From Populus alba (taxonomy: Eukaryota > Streptophyta > Magnoliopsida > Malpighiales > Salicaceae), in assembly GCF_005239225.2 (NCBI RefSeq), contig NC_133289.1:3231501-3295500 (forward strand): a stretch of DNA of 64,000 nucleotides. The letters are read 5' to 3'. The notes under the pieces were generated by a model, which made no database searches, was not told the origin of the DNA, and was given only the letters and a program-made list of their open reading frames with translations. The position numbers were made by a program, and so were the translations under genes. This document shows, piece after piece, positions 1 through 13,379 of the stretch (within the stretch, counting starts at the first letter, position 1; every line of letters begins with the position of its first letter).

Positions 1-502
1 TATAAAGGTGACAAACACTTGTTAATCTAACTAGTAAAGAATTTGACTATATCTGGTTTGCCACATGTACTATTCCAAAAGATTTTCCATATGTCCACAT
101 GGTCTTGGCGTAAATCATTAGGCTTTGACACCTATGATTAAGCCGTCTGACCACTGTTGAAGCAATGAAAGGATCAACCGTGTGAAAATCCTTAGTGAGA
201 ATTGTTGTAAGCAATCATGTTAGCAACTTAGCGTGTTGAAATATTCTTGCATGCCACAAACCTAGCTACCTGTCTTTTTTTTAAAAGGGAAGTGACAGAA
301 GATTTACGTTTTTTATTATATAAAAATATCATGTATGAGAAGCGTGCATACCCCCCCATTTTGTGAAAAGAATAACTTCATTCAATGATTTAGCAATTAC
401 ATAATGCATTCATCATTCGCATTCGATGATCTTGAGGGAAAAAAGGGACAAGAATCGTCCGCAATACTTTGGAGACATTTATAAATCATTTAAAACGTTC
501 AT
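1..502. other. intergenic, no gene seen
   Basis: AT-rich sequence with short homopolymer runs (poly-C at about 351-357). I see no convincing coding frame, RNA gene or mobile-element end. Confidence 0.5.
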
Positions 503-754
503 ATGGCTTCGAAAATAAAAACCCATGAAGAAGAAAACAACCGTATTTTTTATGTTGATCTAACGGGAAGGCCAATTAAAATCGCTGGTGGTGTCCTGCT
601 AGCTGAAGAAATCATTCAATCCATCTGTTCAGTTTCGTTTGAGCAAGAAGAAATTGCTAGAGGAGGCTACAACGAATATCCCAAAGTTATCTTAATTTGC
701 CCTGTAGTCAATGGAGTTTCTGTGATGTATTTTAGACTGACGCGGTTTTCCTAG
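503..754 (+). CDS. unrecognised small ORF, 83 aa
   Basis: An ATG-to-TAG frame of 83 codons. The protein is acidic to neutral, has no signal peptide or membrane segment, and reads like ordinary coding sequence: charged N-terminus, then a compact stretch with GGVLLAEE around residues 29-36 and a Pro-Lys-Val-Ile-Leu-Ile core around 60-66. I recognise no domain. It stands out because the surroundings are AT-rich and poor in open frames. A single short exon, a fragment of a decayed gene, or a chance ORF are all possible. No TATA box or neighbour supports expression. Confidence 0.25.
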   Translation: MASKIKTHEEENNRIFYVDLTGRPIKIAGGVLLAEEIIQSICSVSFEQEEIARGGYNEYPKVILICPVVNGVSVMYFRLTRFS

Positions 755-1660
755 CTGTTTTCTTGATAATTTTCAATAATATTAATTTTGCTGTTTGTAC
801 GTACGCTCTTGTAGCTAGTTGATCTGAACTTCTACTTTGTGCCTTATCATATCATAACGAAATTAATTATCAATTATAAGGAAAATAATGATAATAAATA
901 ATTCATTTTTTGGATACATTTCTTTTTTGAAATTTGATATTAATTAACCCCATGCTTTAATTAAACCAGGTGCAGCTTGATACAAGATTTGGTGACCTGG
1001 CCGTAATTATTCTTATACTAGCATGCTGGTTAATAGAGAATTCATCTAAAAAGCTCACAGATGATCTATAATCTATAATGTTTTCTGTTTTTCTTGGTAG
1101 ACGCACGCCATAGCTTATGAGTTTAGTGACTTTGATTAAAGCAGAAGTGCATATGGTGACTTGGATTCATGAACATGGAGAAAGGATGAGGCTATTCTTT
1201 TAAGGTAGAGGGTATAAAAAGTAAGACTGGATCGTGGAAAATCACCTTCTAGATTATTTCAACGCATACAGTGCAAAAACACTCAGTGATGTGATTGAAA
1301 ATGTTTTTTTAAAATATATTTTTTAGTTTAAAAAACTATGAGAAATTGATTATATTTTTGTGTGTTTTTTCATGATTTTTAAAAGATGAAATCATAATTA
1401 TATAACAGCAGCAACAAAAATTATTTAGTAATTTTTCAATTGAAAAGCACTTGTAACTACTGCATCACCAAACATTTACTTGTTAACTAAAGCATATATT
1501 GTGTCTATTGATTGAAGGAATAGCATTTCACCATGGAAAGGGACTCAACGGCAAAAACACATTGACATAACAAATCTAATTCGTGCTCAGAAAAAGGGGA
1601 AAAAAAATTAAAACAATTCTTCAGTATTGTTCAGAAAAAGAAAACAAAATAATTAAAACA
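755..1660. other. intergenic, AT-rich
   Basis: No gene seen. The part from about 1280 to 1480 is a T-rich then A-rich stretch resembling the MITE-like repeats found elsewhere in the window, but I cannot fix its ends. Confidence 0.4.
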
Positions 1661-1768
1661 TGTTAGAATAATATAAATTATATCATGAGACATCAAAAAA
1701 TTATTTCAATCCAATAATTTAATCTGTTAGGCGAGGTTTCAAAATATAATTTATATTATTCTCTAACA
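1661..1768. repeat. 108-bp imperfect palindrome at a TRIM LTR
   Basis: The segment starts TGTTAGAATAATATAAATTA and ends with a near-perfect reverse complement of that sequence, so its outer 25-30 bases can pair. The right part is the LTR at 1691-1768. The left 30 bases look like the start of another LTR copy in the opposite orientation, abutting the first directly. Confidence 0.6.
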
Positions 1769-1981
1769 CACTCCCTCAAGTGAAAGCTTTTTAGGCTTAA
1801 AACGTGCACATACTCACATTACTTTATGTTTAAATTTTATCAAATAAATAAAAAATAATGAGATTCAAACTTATAACCGCTTGATTGCAAGGTTCTAATA
1901 TCATGTCAAAAAATCAACTCAACTCATTAACTTAAACTATTAAGTGAGGTCTCATAACATAATTTATATTATTTTTTAACA
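1691..1981 (-). mobile_element. TRIM-like LTR element, 78-bp LTRs
   Basis: Read on the minus strand, a 78-bp LTR (1904-1981, starts TGTT, ends GACA) is followed at once by a degenerate tRNA-Met primer site (1891-1903, TGATATTAGAACC). A short non-coding interior follows, then a purine-rich tract ending GAGGGAGTG, and a second 78-bp LTR (1691-1768, starts TGTTAGAG). The two LTRs align along their length with many substitutions, so the copy is old. The interior, about 122 bp excluding the LTRs, has no ORF, as expected of a terminal-repeat retrotransposon in miniature. No clear 5-bp target duplication is seen. A related copy lies at 40931-41196. Confidence 0.6.
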
Positions 1982-3984
1982 AAACAATTCTTCAAAAAAA
2001 AAAAAAATAATAATAATAATTGAAACAAATCTTCAATGTTTTAAAACAAAAGAGTTTTTTTTGTTTTTTGCATGAACAAGCTGGTTATATAAAAAAAAAA
2101 TCTTGCACAAACTATATTTTCAATAAATCAGGTTTATTTATAGGACCCGCATCGAATTTTCTCGCTTGCTTGGTTGACTATCTATAATTCGGTGTCGGCC
2201 AGTGCAATTATTATCAATAATAATCAAGACATGAGAATATATTAAATAATTTGATCATTTACTCTACTTGGGCGATTTGCATTTCACTTGTCATATTCAT
2301 TAATAGTTCTTACACTCTTAGATAAACATTTGGTAAGAAATGGAGACAATTGAGATTCTCATCAATCCTATTTTGAAATGGTAAGAAATTATTTAAAAAA
2401 TAAATTTATTTTTATTTTCCTTCAGTAAAATATATATATTTATCCTTTCTATTGTAAGATACTAGCTAGCTGAATACAAACTTATAAAACGAGGTTGATA
2501 AAACTAAATTAAACAAATAATATGCAGGAAATAGTTGTTGAATTTCATTATCGAAACACATAATTATTCATCATGAACAGCACAAGAACATAGAAAGTTT
2601 CGTGTCTCATATTCGGCACCGAATTAATACTGGAAAAAAAGAAGAAAAGGAGGTATACCCACGGTCTAAAATAATGTTCATGTCCACAGGGATCTAGTCC
2701 CATATGCTTTGATGCACTGTTGGAAAATTGAATTGATAGATCCATATGCTAGAATATAAAATAATTATACATAATTAAAGAAATATAAATGAGAGATTGG
2801 TTACGAGCCTCGTACGTGTGGCCATGATGTAGATAGATATCTATTCTAATGGCAGGAACAAAACAAAAGACATAGTCTTCGACCGCTAAAATATCTTCTG
2901 TAAATCGTTGTTTATAGATTAGGGTTTATAAAATGTGAAGGAACATCTAATATTTCAGATTATATAATAAAACAACAGTTTATGTCCTCTTCCGTCAGAG
3001 AGCCCGAGCATAATTATAAGTCCTATACCAAAAAAAATCAAACGAATTTAATTAATTAATTGAACAAATTATAGCCCATAAGCTTCATAATTCACAATAT
3101 ATATAAGCATGGATCTTATCAATTAATTACTCCTATTTCTCTTGAAGAATCCAACCAACCTACTTTTATAAAATATTAAATGTATACTTAGTGTTAACCA
3201 ACACTTACCGCATGTTTTGAACCAATTTACTATTAAATTTCAACTTAATTATCAAATAAATTGAATTCATATATTAAAAAGAATTCGTATTTCCTTTATC
3301 TTATTCCTTCAAAAAAAAAAAAACTCTCAATATTCTAGATATTTTTAACAACAAAGAACTCTTTCCACCTCCAATTCTCATCCACTATCATCACCATAAA
3401 TAACCCAGAAAAAATCAAATTTAGATACCCATCTCTAAGATCCTATTTAAATTGAGGACAAGAAATATGACTTAAGATGAAATGAGGTGTGTTTTTGTGG
3501 TGGTGTAGTTGAGGTTGTAACGGTGGTGTATATTTACTTTTGATAAAATCTAAATTTTACATTAATTTCTTCTCCTTACTTTAGCAAAATGGAGGGGCTA
3601 GTTTCCGATTTATTTTTTGAATTATTTTAGATATTTAATTATATTTAAAATTCAATTTATAACATTCAAAATAGTCTTAAACATGAGATTTTCTTAAGAG
3701 TTTCTTCTTCGATTTAAAGACTTCTAAACATATACAATTAATCAAGTTTTTCCTAGTTGATACATGAAGATTTTATAATTTTTTTTTTTTAAGAAAATTA
3801 GATATTCTTTGTAATCGTTCTGAGAGATTTTTTATTCAAGGAGAACAGATTGAAAATTCAAGGAGGGCATAGGAGTTGTGGAAGGGATTAATAATTAATT
3901 AAAAAAAAAAACAAAAAGGTGGTGTTTAAGACTTTTGAATGACCTTGCAGGCATTTGGGAGACCACCTCCCACTTGTAAAAAAG
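1982..3984. other. intergenic, no gene seen
   Basis: AT-rich with many poly-A and poly-T runs. Short frames exist (for example minus strand 2548-2745, with a Phe-rich stretch) but none has a recognisable domain or coding character. Confidence 0.45.
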
Positions 3985-4640
3985 AAAAGAAGGGATCCTA
4001 GCAAACCCACTTTCTCTTACAACCCCTTTGACTTCCACCAACTAGGGCATAAGGCAATCAAACCATCATGACATGGGAAGAACACTTGTTTGAGTGGGAG
4101 TGCATCAACTTGTGGCTTTCCCTTCTCTTCTTTTCTAGATTGATGCTTGTCTTCCTAGCTACACTCAGCTTATTTGTAGCATAATCTCTGTTTGCCCGGG
4201 AGTTTTTCCAAAAGGGATCTCTTCGAACCACCAACTCCATGAAGACCAAGACATCATGAACTGGTTTCTGATGCGAAGAACTCCGAAGATGCGCCACAAA
4301 ACAAGTTCATCCATTAACTAAGAAAGAAAAAAAAAAACCTGAAGTATATGTATAGAGTGATCTTGTAAGGGATTCTCTAGCCAATGTTATGCAGTAGCTA
4401 GTCCATTATAACTTGCAACAGTGTTTGTTAAGGATGCCAGATAAAGTGTAAGAAAACTGTAGTGCACTTTAAAAGAGATTTGGCTGAGCTTGTAATCAAG
4501 TCTTTATTAAAATCTTGTTTGTAAAGCCTGTCTCCAACTTCTAAAAGCATAACTTTCAAACCCTTGCTTTGAGCCAATGAATTGAGTTAGATTTTGTACG
4601 AGACTCTCCTTAATTACAGTAACTTTCAGTTAAGGGTGGC
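3985..4640 (-). other. G+C-richer segment with a 79-aa ORF, unrecognised
   Basis: This stretch is less AT-rich than its flanks. On the minus strand 4058-4297 encodes 79 aa with a basic middle part (VVRRDPFWKNSR near residues 23-34) and a His/Ser-rich end. Another frame also stays open over part of the same stretch, so the true frame is uncertain. A splice-acceptor-like TTTCTTAG precedes an ATG just upstream. It could be an exon of a decayed gene. No function is assigned. Confidence 0.2.
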
Positions 4641-4734
4641 CATCATATATAGACCTTTGATCAAAGCCCATATCAACTTTTGAATTATTAAACAAGGCAC
4701 ATAGAACTTTTTTTAATATGAATATATAAAAAGT

Positions 4735-4738
<4 letters not shown>

Positions 4739-4773
<35 letters not shown>
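4739..4773. repeat. (TA)n microsatellite
   Basis: About 17 uninterrupted TA units. Confidence 0.9.
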
Positions 4774-4776
<3 letters not shown>

Positions 4777-7700
4777 AGGGGGGAATTGAAGAAGAAAGAA
4801 AAGGGACGAATACAAAGGCATGCGTAAGTTTTTTTTATTAATAATTAAAGAATAGAATCGTTGGTTTTCAAGTTTCAAGGTTTTTTTCTTTCTTTCGAAA
4901 TACCAGCTGCAGATGAAAGTTTATATATATATATGGTGTGTGCATGAGCATAACCATATGAGCTCTAAATTTACTTCCTTTCCCTTTCAATTTTTTCCTA
5001 TTTCTGTTTTGCATTAAGAACTATAAAATGGGAGGAACATATATAAATCTTAATTAGAGAGTTGCCTTAATTACTTGTCAAATGGAAATGCTCTCATTAT
5101 TCCTTGTCAAAGAATTTTAAACCCAAGCTTTTTTAAAAAACCAAAAAAATCCTAGCCATATATAGAAAAATTATTTTTTTAAAAAAATAATTGTTCAACT
5201 GGTCAGGCCCAAGTCTAGGCAAGCAAAGCTCAGGTAAGCTACAAGGCCTTACTTGACTATTTTCTCCAATTCTCTCTTTATATATTTTCAATGGTGCTGA
5301 TAATTTTTAGATGGAGTACACATAATTTTCTATCTTGTACATATAAATTTCTTGTAGGATAGACGTCGTTTTATCACTAATAGTTACATTTCTTGCTATA
5401 CTTACCAGTTCACATGAACACCAATGAAAATTATTATGAAACCTACAGCATTTATTAATGAATATTGCAAACAATAGAAAACAAGAAAGAATACAAGATT
5501 TAACGTGGTTTGACAAAATTAATATTTACATTCACAAGAGTAAGGAATTTTTATTTCACTATATGTCAATCTAGGTTTACATAATATATATTTACAATGG
5601 ACCTCAGGATGCTTTGCTCCATTCGGCTCCATTTTAGCATATACATATGAGCCACAAACTATAATAAAAATAAATATATTTGCCCCTCAAGATATGGCAC
5701 CCTAACTTTCTATCTAATGAGGTACAAACATAGAATCCATGGCACAAAAGCTTACCAACTAATAAGCCAAAAAAAATAAGAATATAAAATTAAATATATA
5801 TATATATATAAAACAAAAAAAAAAACAAAACAAAACAAAGTACCCCAAAAAAATGCCCAAATGCGTTGACCAGGCGGTCCACTTCACTTGAGCCTTAATA
5901 AAAAATGCTTAAGAGCACAAGTTTGTCGGTCTAAGCCTATGCGCCTGGTTTTGATCATTTTTTTTTCTTTGAGGGGCAAACAATATGTTGTTTGCTTCTT
6001 TAAAAAAAAAAAAAATAGAGCAAGTAGCGCATCACCTACTATGCCTAAATTTGGGTGATTATATTGTTGCTGAAAAAACAGGACAATAGTGTCTTACACC
6101 TAAAACTTTATTTTCAACCATAATTTGACCCAAAAACACTAAGAAAACACCCTAGAGACCTAAATAAATCTGTTTATGCCTTTAAATAACTTTTTTAAAA
6201 AATCCAAAGACAATAAAAAAATCAATTTAAAATCTAAAAATTTCTTGAGGTCAAATCTATTATCTCATGCTTGAAGATGAAAGAGCATCCAAGTGGAACT
6301 TTTCTCATCAAAAAGAACTTATTGGCATTAATATTAACCATTTTGGTAGTTAAACTTGGTGTCAATCAATGTTTTTTCTCTACAACTTGAATTTGACAAC
6401 CCTCCCCGACTTTAATCTAGAAACAAAAGAATAAAAAAATAAAGTTTTGAATAAAAAATGAATTTTAAAAGAACTGAAAGGACTGAAAATGAATGAGTTA
6501 CACGGTAAAAGTATCAAAGTCAATTTTTTGAGTAAATTTCAGAACACTCATCTAGGTCCTCTGTATTTTTAACTTTGGTTTTCTGCAATTGCACAGTAAA
6601 AGCATCATGGCTTTTGGGTTTTTAAAAAAAAAATTAATGTTAATGTTAATTAATGTGTTGTTGAAAATTCAGATGACAGCAATTTGAATTACCAGATTTC
6701 ACTATTTGTGCAGTGCATCTGTAGACTGAGCATAAAAAAAAGGCTATTTAAATCATTGAAAGCACTATGCCAAGGACCTCACGCTGGTTCAGTATCGAGC
6801 TTTGTTCAGACACTAGAGAGGGAAACAAAACCAAAGCACAAGCTTCTATTTTACACAGGGTTGCAATATGGGCCAGGCTCGCACAGCTGCTCTCCCTGCA
6901 CTTCATGCATTAATGGCTTCGGCAAGGAGGTAAAGTAATTACTAGTTAAAATTTATTTAGAAAACACTAGTTTACAGGTCTCTAATTAATTTTAAAAATA
7001 TATATAATAAAAAAATATCTAGGCCACAATAAACTATTTGACATTATTAATCATAAAATTTTTGGACTTGATTTCATACCTAACTCGGGTTTAAAATTAA
7101 ACTGTGATAAAGTTATTTCAATATTATCCATTTAACTTGGTTAGTTCAAAAATAACTCGGTCATCGGTAAGAAAAATATAAAGAAAAAATTGAGGAAAAA
7201 AATGATAAATTTAAAGAAAAAAATTTCTCGACCCAACTCCTTATTTGGTCAAGGTTTATTTTTAAATTGTGTGAGAGTTTTCTTGATATGATCCAGTTAA
7301 CGTATCCAACTCAAAATAATTTAGCCAACCAGTAAAAAAAAGTTTGAAGATGAAATTGAGAAAAAAAAAATTCTTACACAAAAAAATATTATAACCACTC
7401 CTTCCTTAGCTTGAATTTAAAACTAAATTATATAAAAGTTGATTTGATGTTATCCAATCAATTTTGATGGTCTAAAATGTCATCATGATGTTAAATAAAT
7501 TTTAAGAAAAATATTGAGGATGAAAAAGATGAAGTTGGAGATATAAAAAAATATATGGATCCGAAAAGTAAAGCTGGTAAACTGCACACCAAATATTTTA
7601 GTATATTTAGGTAATAAAAATGAGTAATATTTCTAAAAGAAATGATAAAAATGACAAGCAAATACTAATTATTAGTCTAATCTAACTTTGTTATTTAACC

Positions 7701-8963
7701 ACTATCATTTTTAAAATAGTATTCAAGATATTTTCTTATATAAAAAATAGGTTATTTTTTGGATAGTCACACAATAATATATTTCAAGAGGGTTATTCTA
7801 ATTGAATATTTATGTATATATTATTACATTTCTTAGTGAAAATCTTGTTTTATATACAAATCAATACTATTCTACTTCATGTTTTATGTTGTGGGCTGAA
7901 ATGAAAGTGTTTTGAACATAAAACATTATCATTGAAATCAGGTCTGGTAAGTCAAACTTCGTAATTCCTGACTCAACTCCTTAACAAGTTTGGATTTCAA
8001 ATTAAATTGTATAAAAATTCTCTTAATACGATCCAATTGACCTGATCAGATTGGATCAAATAGAATTTAGATCAAATGATTTAAGATCCTATTTGGTTTG
8101 CCTTAATTTTTGATAAAGGGTTTTTGAGTTTAAGTAAGTGTTTGGCAAAAACCCTTTAAACCTATTTTTAGTAGTTTTATTACAAAGAAAAATGAGTTTT
8201 TGTCAAACAAAGTCTAAAAAATAATAATAATAAAATATATTTTTTTCTTACATATAGCTAAAAATCCTAAATTTATTTAAGCATTTTTTAAAAAAAATAA
8301 ATCTAAAATACTATGACATGTTTTAAAAAATATTGCTTGAATTTTACAACAAATTTGTAAAATTCCAAGTGATTTTGGCCTACATTCAAAAATCCCAAAA
8401 AAAAATATTTTGTTTATTTTAATATGCGGGATTATGAACTTATACGTAAGATGTATATCTGATATGAAAAAAAAATTCTTTTAATATACGGGATTATGAA
8501 TTTATATGTATGACGTATTCCTGACATTAAATAAAAAGACAGTTTATTTTATTTTTTTATGTTTGCATTAGAAGAATAGGTTTTTAACCTGATATGATAA
8601 GGACGTTCTTACTGAAAATAACTTTTCTTATACCTTAGACAGGCCAACAGTTAGAAAACATAATATTTTCTTAGTTTATATCAAATAAGGCAGCTTACTT
8701 TAGGTAAAGCTACTATGAGTGCTAATATCCTTCATTTATGCAATCAGTCATTTTACCCAGACTCTGAGACTAGTTAGGGTTTTTAGTTTTCAAAATATTA
8801 GGTACGACTAATGTTCCTTTTTTTATTGATAAAAAAAAATTCATTGTCATTTCCACCCATATCATTCTTGTTAATCCCGATCTGAGAGGATGATCGCCAC
8901 AATGCTACACACTTGCAACAAAGTTAAAATTTATATTTTTAAATTAGATCATAATAAATTTCT
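4774..8963. other. intergenic, degenerate repeats
   Basis: No gene seen. From about 6960 to 8070 the sequence repeats themes such as 'ttggtcaag', 'gaccaact' and 'caactcgg', resembling an old dispersed repeat that recurs near 22970-23230, 24700-24860 and 38260-38740. A short G+C-richer part lies at 6690-6935 with an 84-codon plus-strand frame of no recognisable family. From 8080 to 8700 there are further AT-rich repeat remnants. Confidence 0.4.
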
Positions 8964-10380
8964 TTATTGGACCCGAATTCAGGGTTTCATGGATCATGAG
9001 CTTTTAAAATTTGACTAGGTTTAAGATATTTGCCTAAGTTTGCTTATTTTTTACAAATATTTTTCAATTTCATCCCTTATGATTTTTTTAATATTTAAAA
9101 TTTGATTCTTATTTTTTTTAATTGTTGTTAATTTTATTTGGCATCATTTTTTATTTTTTTTTAATTGCATCATCCTTGGTTTTTTTCTATTAAATTTTAT
9201 CATCGCTATTTGTTTTATTGAATTGGTTGAGAATTAAGCTTGTTGATTGAATTCAGGTCAAAGATTTCACGGGTTGTGACTTTTCGATACTAGATCAAGT
9301 TTTAAGAGGTTTGCTTGGTTTTGTTTTTTTTTTTTTCTTTTTTATAATTTCATGTTTTCTTAATTTTTTATCTCGTTTTTTGTTATTTTTTGCATTTTGA
9401 TTCTATCAAGCTAACCCTCAATAATTTCTCCCTCTATCATTTTTTAATCTACAAATTATATATTAAATTAAAAATATTTTTTAATTTCACCCCTTCTTAT
9501 TTTTCAATGTTTCAAATTTTGTTTTTTTTTTTTTAATTGTAATTTATTTGCTTGGGATCATTTTTTTTCTCAAATCTCATCCTTCTTGAGTTTTTTTTTT
9601 TCTATCAAATTTTGTCTTTATTATTTTCATTGTTGTTTTTTTTACTATTTTTTTTATGAATATATTTTACACGATTTCATCTTTTAAAGTTAAATTTTTT
9701 TTAGAGTTAATTTTTTTTAATTGAATCGTGGTCCAAGATTTCACAAGTTTCTAGCATTAGAGATTAGACCAGGTTTAGGAAATTTGCCTAGATTTGCTTG
9801 GGGTTTTTTTCCCTTTTTTTTGAGCTTTTTCTCATGTTTTTTAATCTTTTTTGTTTTGTTTTCTTATTTTTTGAGTTTGATTCTATTGGGTTAGCTCACT
9901 ATTTAAAAACAATTCACCTCTACCATTTTTTAATCTATAAATAACCTATTAAATTACAAATGTTTTTTATATTTTGTCCCTTATGATTTTTTAATCTTTC
10001 AAATATGGTACTTATTCTTTTAATTGTTATTTATTTTTTTAGGATTATTTTAATTATTATTTTTCAAATTTCATCCTCCTTAGTTCTCTTTCTCTCAAGT
10101 TTTATACTCGTTCCTTTTATTGCCTTTTTGTTTTTTCTTTTGCAAGTTTCTTGATTAATAGTTTTTCAATGATTTCATCATTTAAAATTAAATTGGTTGA
10201 TAGTCAAATTTATTGACTGAACTAAGATCCATGATTCAATAAGTTGTAAGTTTTTAATATTAAACCAAGTTTAATAGGGGTTCGCCTAGTTTTCTTTTTA
10301 TTTTTTTAAGCTCATGTTTTCTTCTTCTTTTTTGAAGTTTTAATTTGTTATTTTTTTTATATAGTTTTCCTTCCATTAGG
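8964..10380. repeat. diverged tandem array, four units of about 280-490 bp
   Basis: A block that starts with a 'gat-ttcac-ggt-tgtga' theme, continues through 'aggtttaag-tttgcct-ggttt', and runs into T-rich sequence with 'tttcacccct-atgatttttt' recurs at about 8964, 9241, 9720 and 10211. Spacings are about 277, 479 and 491 bases. Units are strongly diverged. Related purine-rich reverse-complement sequence appears near 21880-22560, 49840-50780 and 56800-57270, and T-rich relatives near 32460-32880, so this is probably a locally amplified dispersed repeat. No coding frame is seen. Confidence 0.5.
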
Positions 10381-10629
10381 TTAGTATGGTGTTGTATGAT
10401 AATTTAGATAGGCTCGAGTATGGTTCTTTTTTTTGTTTTTGCATTATTTTTTTTTTTAATTTTATTTATTTATTGTTGTTATTTTTTCATATTATTTAAA
10501 TTGTTACTAAATAAAAAAATATATAATTTTAATATATTTTTAAATAAAAAATATTTTAAAAAACAACTACTAATAAAATTCCAAATAACTACCAGTGACA
10601 TCAATTCTTCTAAATGTGATGTGACTTTA

Positions 10630-11640
10630 TGTTGCTTTTCATTTTTTTACATAACAAGAAAATAAAAATGGTTTCTCCATACATACACACAGGCATTGAA
10701 GGTATATATGTACATGTAGGGATGGAGGTAGCTGTGTACTGTACAGTAGAAGTGCTAAAGACAAATATGCAGAAAGAAGTGATTCATCCATGGGGTTTAT
10801 TGATTCCAAATGATTTGACAAGACAAGAGGGGCATGTGAGAAGATGTTGATGTAGACAAATGATCTGACCTTTCAACCCAACCCGTCCGAACAGGCAGCT
10901 GGCTACTGCAAGGCTGCACCCATGCATCAGGCATCACCAGAACCAGCTGCAGCAGCAGCAGGCACCCACCTATATCACTCTATCTATATATCGTCTTTTT
11001 ACCCCAAAAAAACGGCTATGGAACCGTACTCCTACGACCACTGTAACTTAGAAACGGTCCCCATAAGCCCCTAAAGAAGTCTTAAGCTCACGCCACATGT
11101 CAATAACTGTATCAGTCCCCTCTCTGGTTTATACAGTTACCATACATCACAGACATTGATTAGTACTTAGTTTTTTTTTAAGGGTTTTGGCAGATTTTTG
11201 TGTGTGATAGGCACTGACTCCCACGTTCAAAACTGTCACACATAGTGAGCTAGTCATGTAGAGGAGGAGGGAGGGGAGATAGAGAGAGATCTCACATGTC
11301 TCCTCTTCCTTCCTTTCAAGTCTCTCTCATTCCTTTTGCCTGGTTGGCATCGATCGATCTCCTCGGTGCAGCCTGTAAATTTTGTGTCTTTAGAGAGTCT
11401 ACGGTTTTAACTTCAGTTGATGGAACTGTCCGGAGGAATCAGAATGTAGATTGGATAAACTTTAGGGCCATTCTTGTCTTTCAGCTGAGATACTGTTCAA
11501 TTTCGTATTGTCTTGGTCGTCTACGGTCCAAATTTCCCTATCTTGGCTTGATTGTACTTTTAGTGTGGAGGAGCAAAATAAAGGAGATGTTTGTTTAATT
11601 AGATTAGATTCTAACTTTAAGAGAGAAAAAAATCAGATCT
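10630..11640 (+). other. G+C-richer promoter-like island, unrecognised
   Basis: Between two very AT-rich regions this kilobase has near-balanced composition, a (GCA)n stretch around 10950-10962, a pyrimidine-rich CT/GA leader-like stretch (about 11265-11335) and an open frame of 100 codons (11296-11598, starting MSPLPSF) that matches no family I know. It looks more like a promoter plus 5' leader of a transcribed unit, or a long non-coding RNA, than a protein gene. I checked by eye for common plant microRNA sequences and found none. Confidence 0.3.
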
Positions 11641-13379
11641 AGAAGAGCTGCACAAAAGGCTCAAGCCATAATTCTGCCTACCATTCAATGACTTCTAGCC
11701 TTTTTTTCAATCATTAAGTAAGAATTGCAAGAGATCAGAATTTTTAATCAACTTTGTTTTACTTTTATTATTTAATTTGGATATCTGAAAACTATTTTTC
11801 GGCCAAAACAAGCTAATTTTCATTTTAAACCATGACAAAAACTAATTTAAAAGCGTTTGGAAATGGCCTATTATATATGTTGTCTTAGATTTTAATTTAA
11901 CTTAATCGAAAATTGATATAAAATATGAATATTATCAAATTTAACTCAAAACCTGATAAAATCATCATGATATATATACACACTGAATATTTATATTTTT
12001 TTAATATAATATAATATATGCATACTTTAATATTCAAATAATATACTGTGTTAATATTTATAATTTGTCATACAAGTGTGTGTGTATCAAATACATACAT
12101 ATTACTCTTATTTCTAATGATAAATAACAAATAAAACACGGGTAATAGAAACTCAAAACATGATATATAGATAAGATATTAATTCATGGATATTCATTAT
12201 CATCCCAACTTTTTCCACACCCCTTCATATGATTAGAAATCAAAAGAAAGAGGGGAAATGATTAAAAAAGAAAGAAATAAATTAAACTAGAATAATCTAA
12301 AAAATATATTGTTTTAAGTTATAATAATAATAATAATAATATTGTTTAAATGTCATAATGAAGAGTACATGTATCATATATATGAGTAGCCGAAAACAGA
12401 AAAGGATATATTTCTAGACTCTGGTTTCCAACGAAATGCAAATATTCTACAATTCAGATTTTGTATTTCCTAGTATTATTACATTCTTGAGAAATCTAAT
12501 TCCGATAATGTATAAGATATCTGGATTCCCAAACACCACCTTTCAAAAAAGGAAGGGAAGAGATGTTAACACTCCAAGATGTGACTGGTGAATGTTACTT
12601 TTGAAATCTTCCCATCATTTACTATTGCTGTTCAAAATCTTTAATGTTCCTACACCCCCTGTCACTTTCGCTTTTAGATTTTAACATTTACCACCATACC
12701 ATTTTATTGAAAATGGTGCAATTAACTAAATAATTAAAGATAAAATTGAGAGTTCATATATTTTATTTAGAAAGTAAGCAGACAATATTATAGGACATCC
12801 CGAAAAGGAATTGAAAGAGAAAAGGTATTAAAATGCATTATATAAGGTATTAAATTACATTATAGGTTAGAAATGACACAACAAGCATATAGTATTAATT
12901 AACAACTTGTGCACTTGGACCTCCTTTTCCAAACTTTAGGCAGTGCGGTTAAGATTATAATTCTACCTTTGCTTTTGCAAAGCACAAAGTGCTTTTTTAT
13001 GCCTTTAGATGGAAATTATGTCCTTTGCTTTTGGTGTCAAAGAAGACACAAGACAGAAAGATGGACAAAATCAACAAGTGGAGGATGAGCACACAAGCTT
13101 AAGAGTTTGCAGGAAGCTTTTGAAACATCATGCTCTGTCACCTAATCAAGTGGATATAAATGATATGAAATTTTCTAGGACCCGGATGAGGAAAACGAAT
13201 AGAAACTACTCTACAGAGGGAAGGAGATTTCGAACTGTATCCTGATAGTGCTCTAAGGTTTACAACTATGGCGTATAGAGGTTGGATTGTTGCAATTATA
13301 CCATCAAGTTTCATAAGCTGAAAATACCAAATTCTGTTGTCGCTATAAAATTGCTTTTTTCTCTTTTTATAGTAGACGA
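11641..13379. other. intergenic, no convincing gene
   Basis: Mostly AT-rich. A short (AAT)n repeat lies near 12321-12340. The plus-strand frame 13009-13245 (78 codons, basic C-terminus) has somewhat gene-like composition but no recognisable domain. It may be a fragment of a decayed gene or element next to the LINE remnant. Confidence 0.35.
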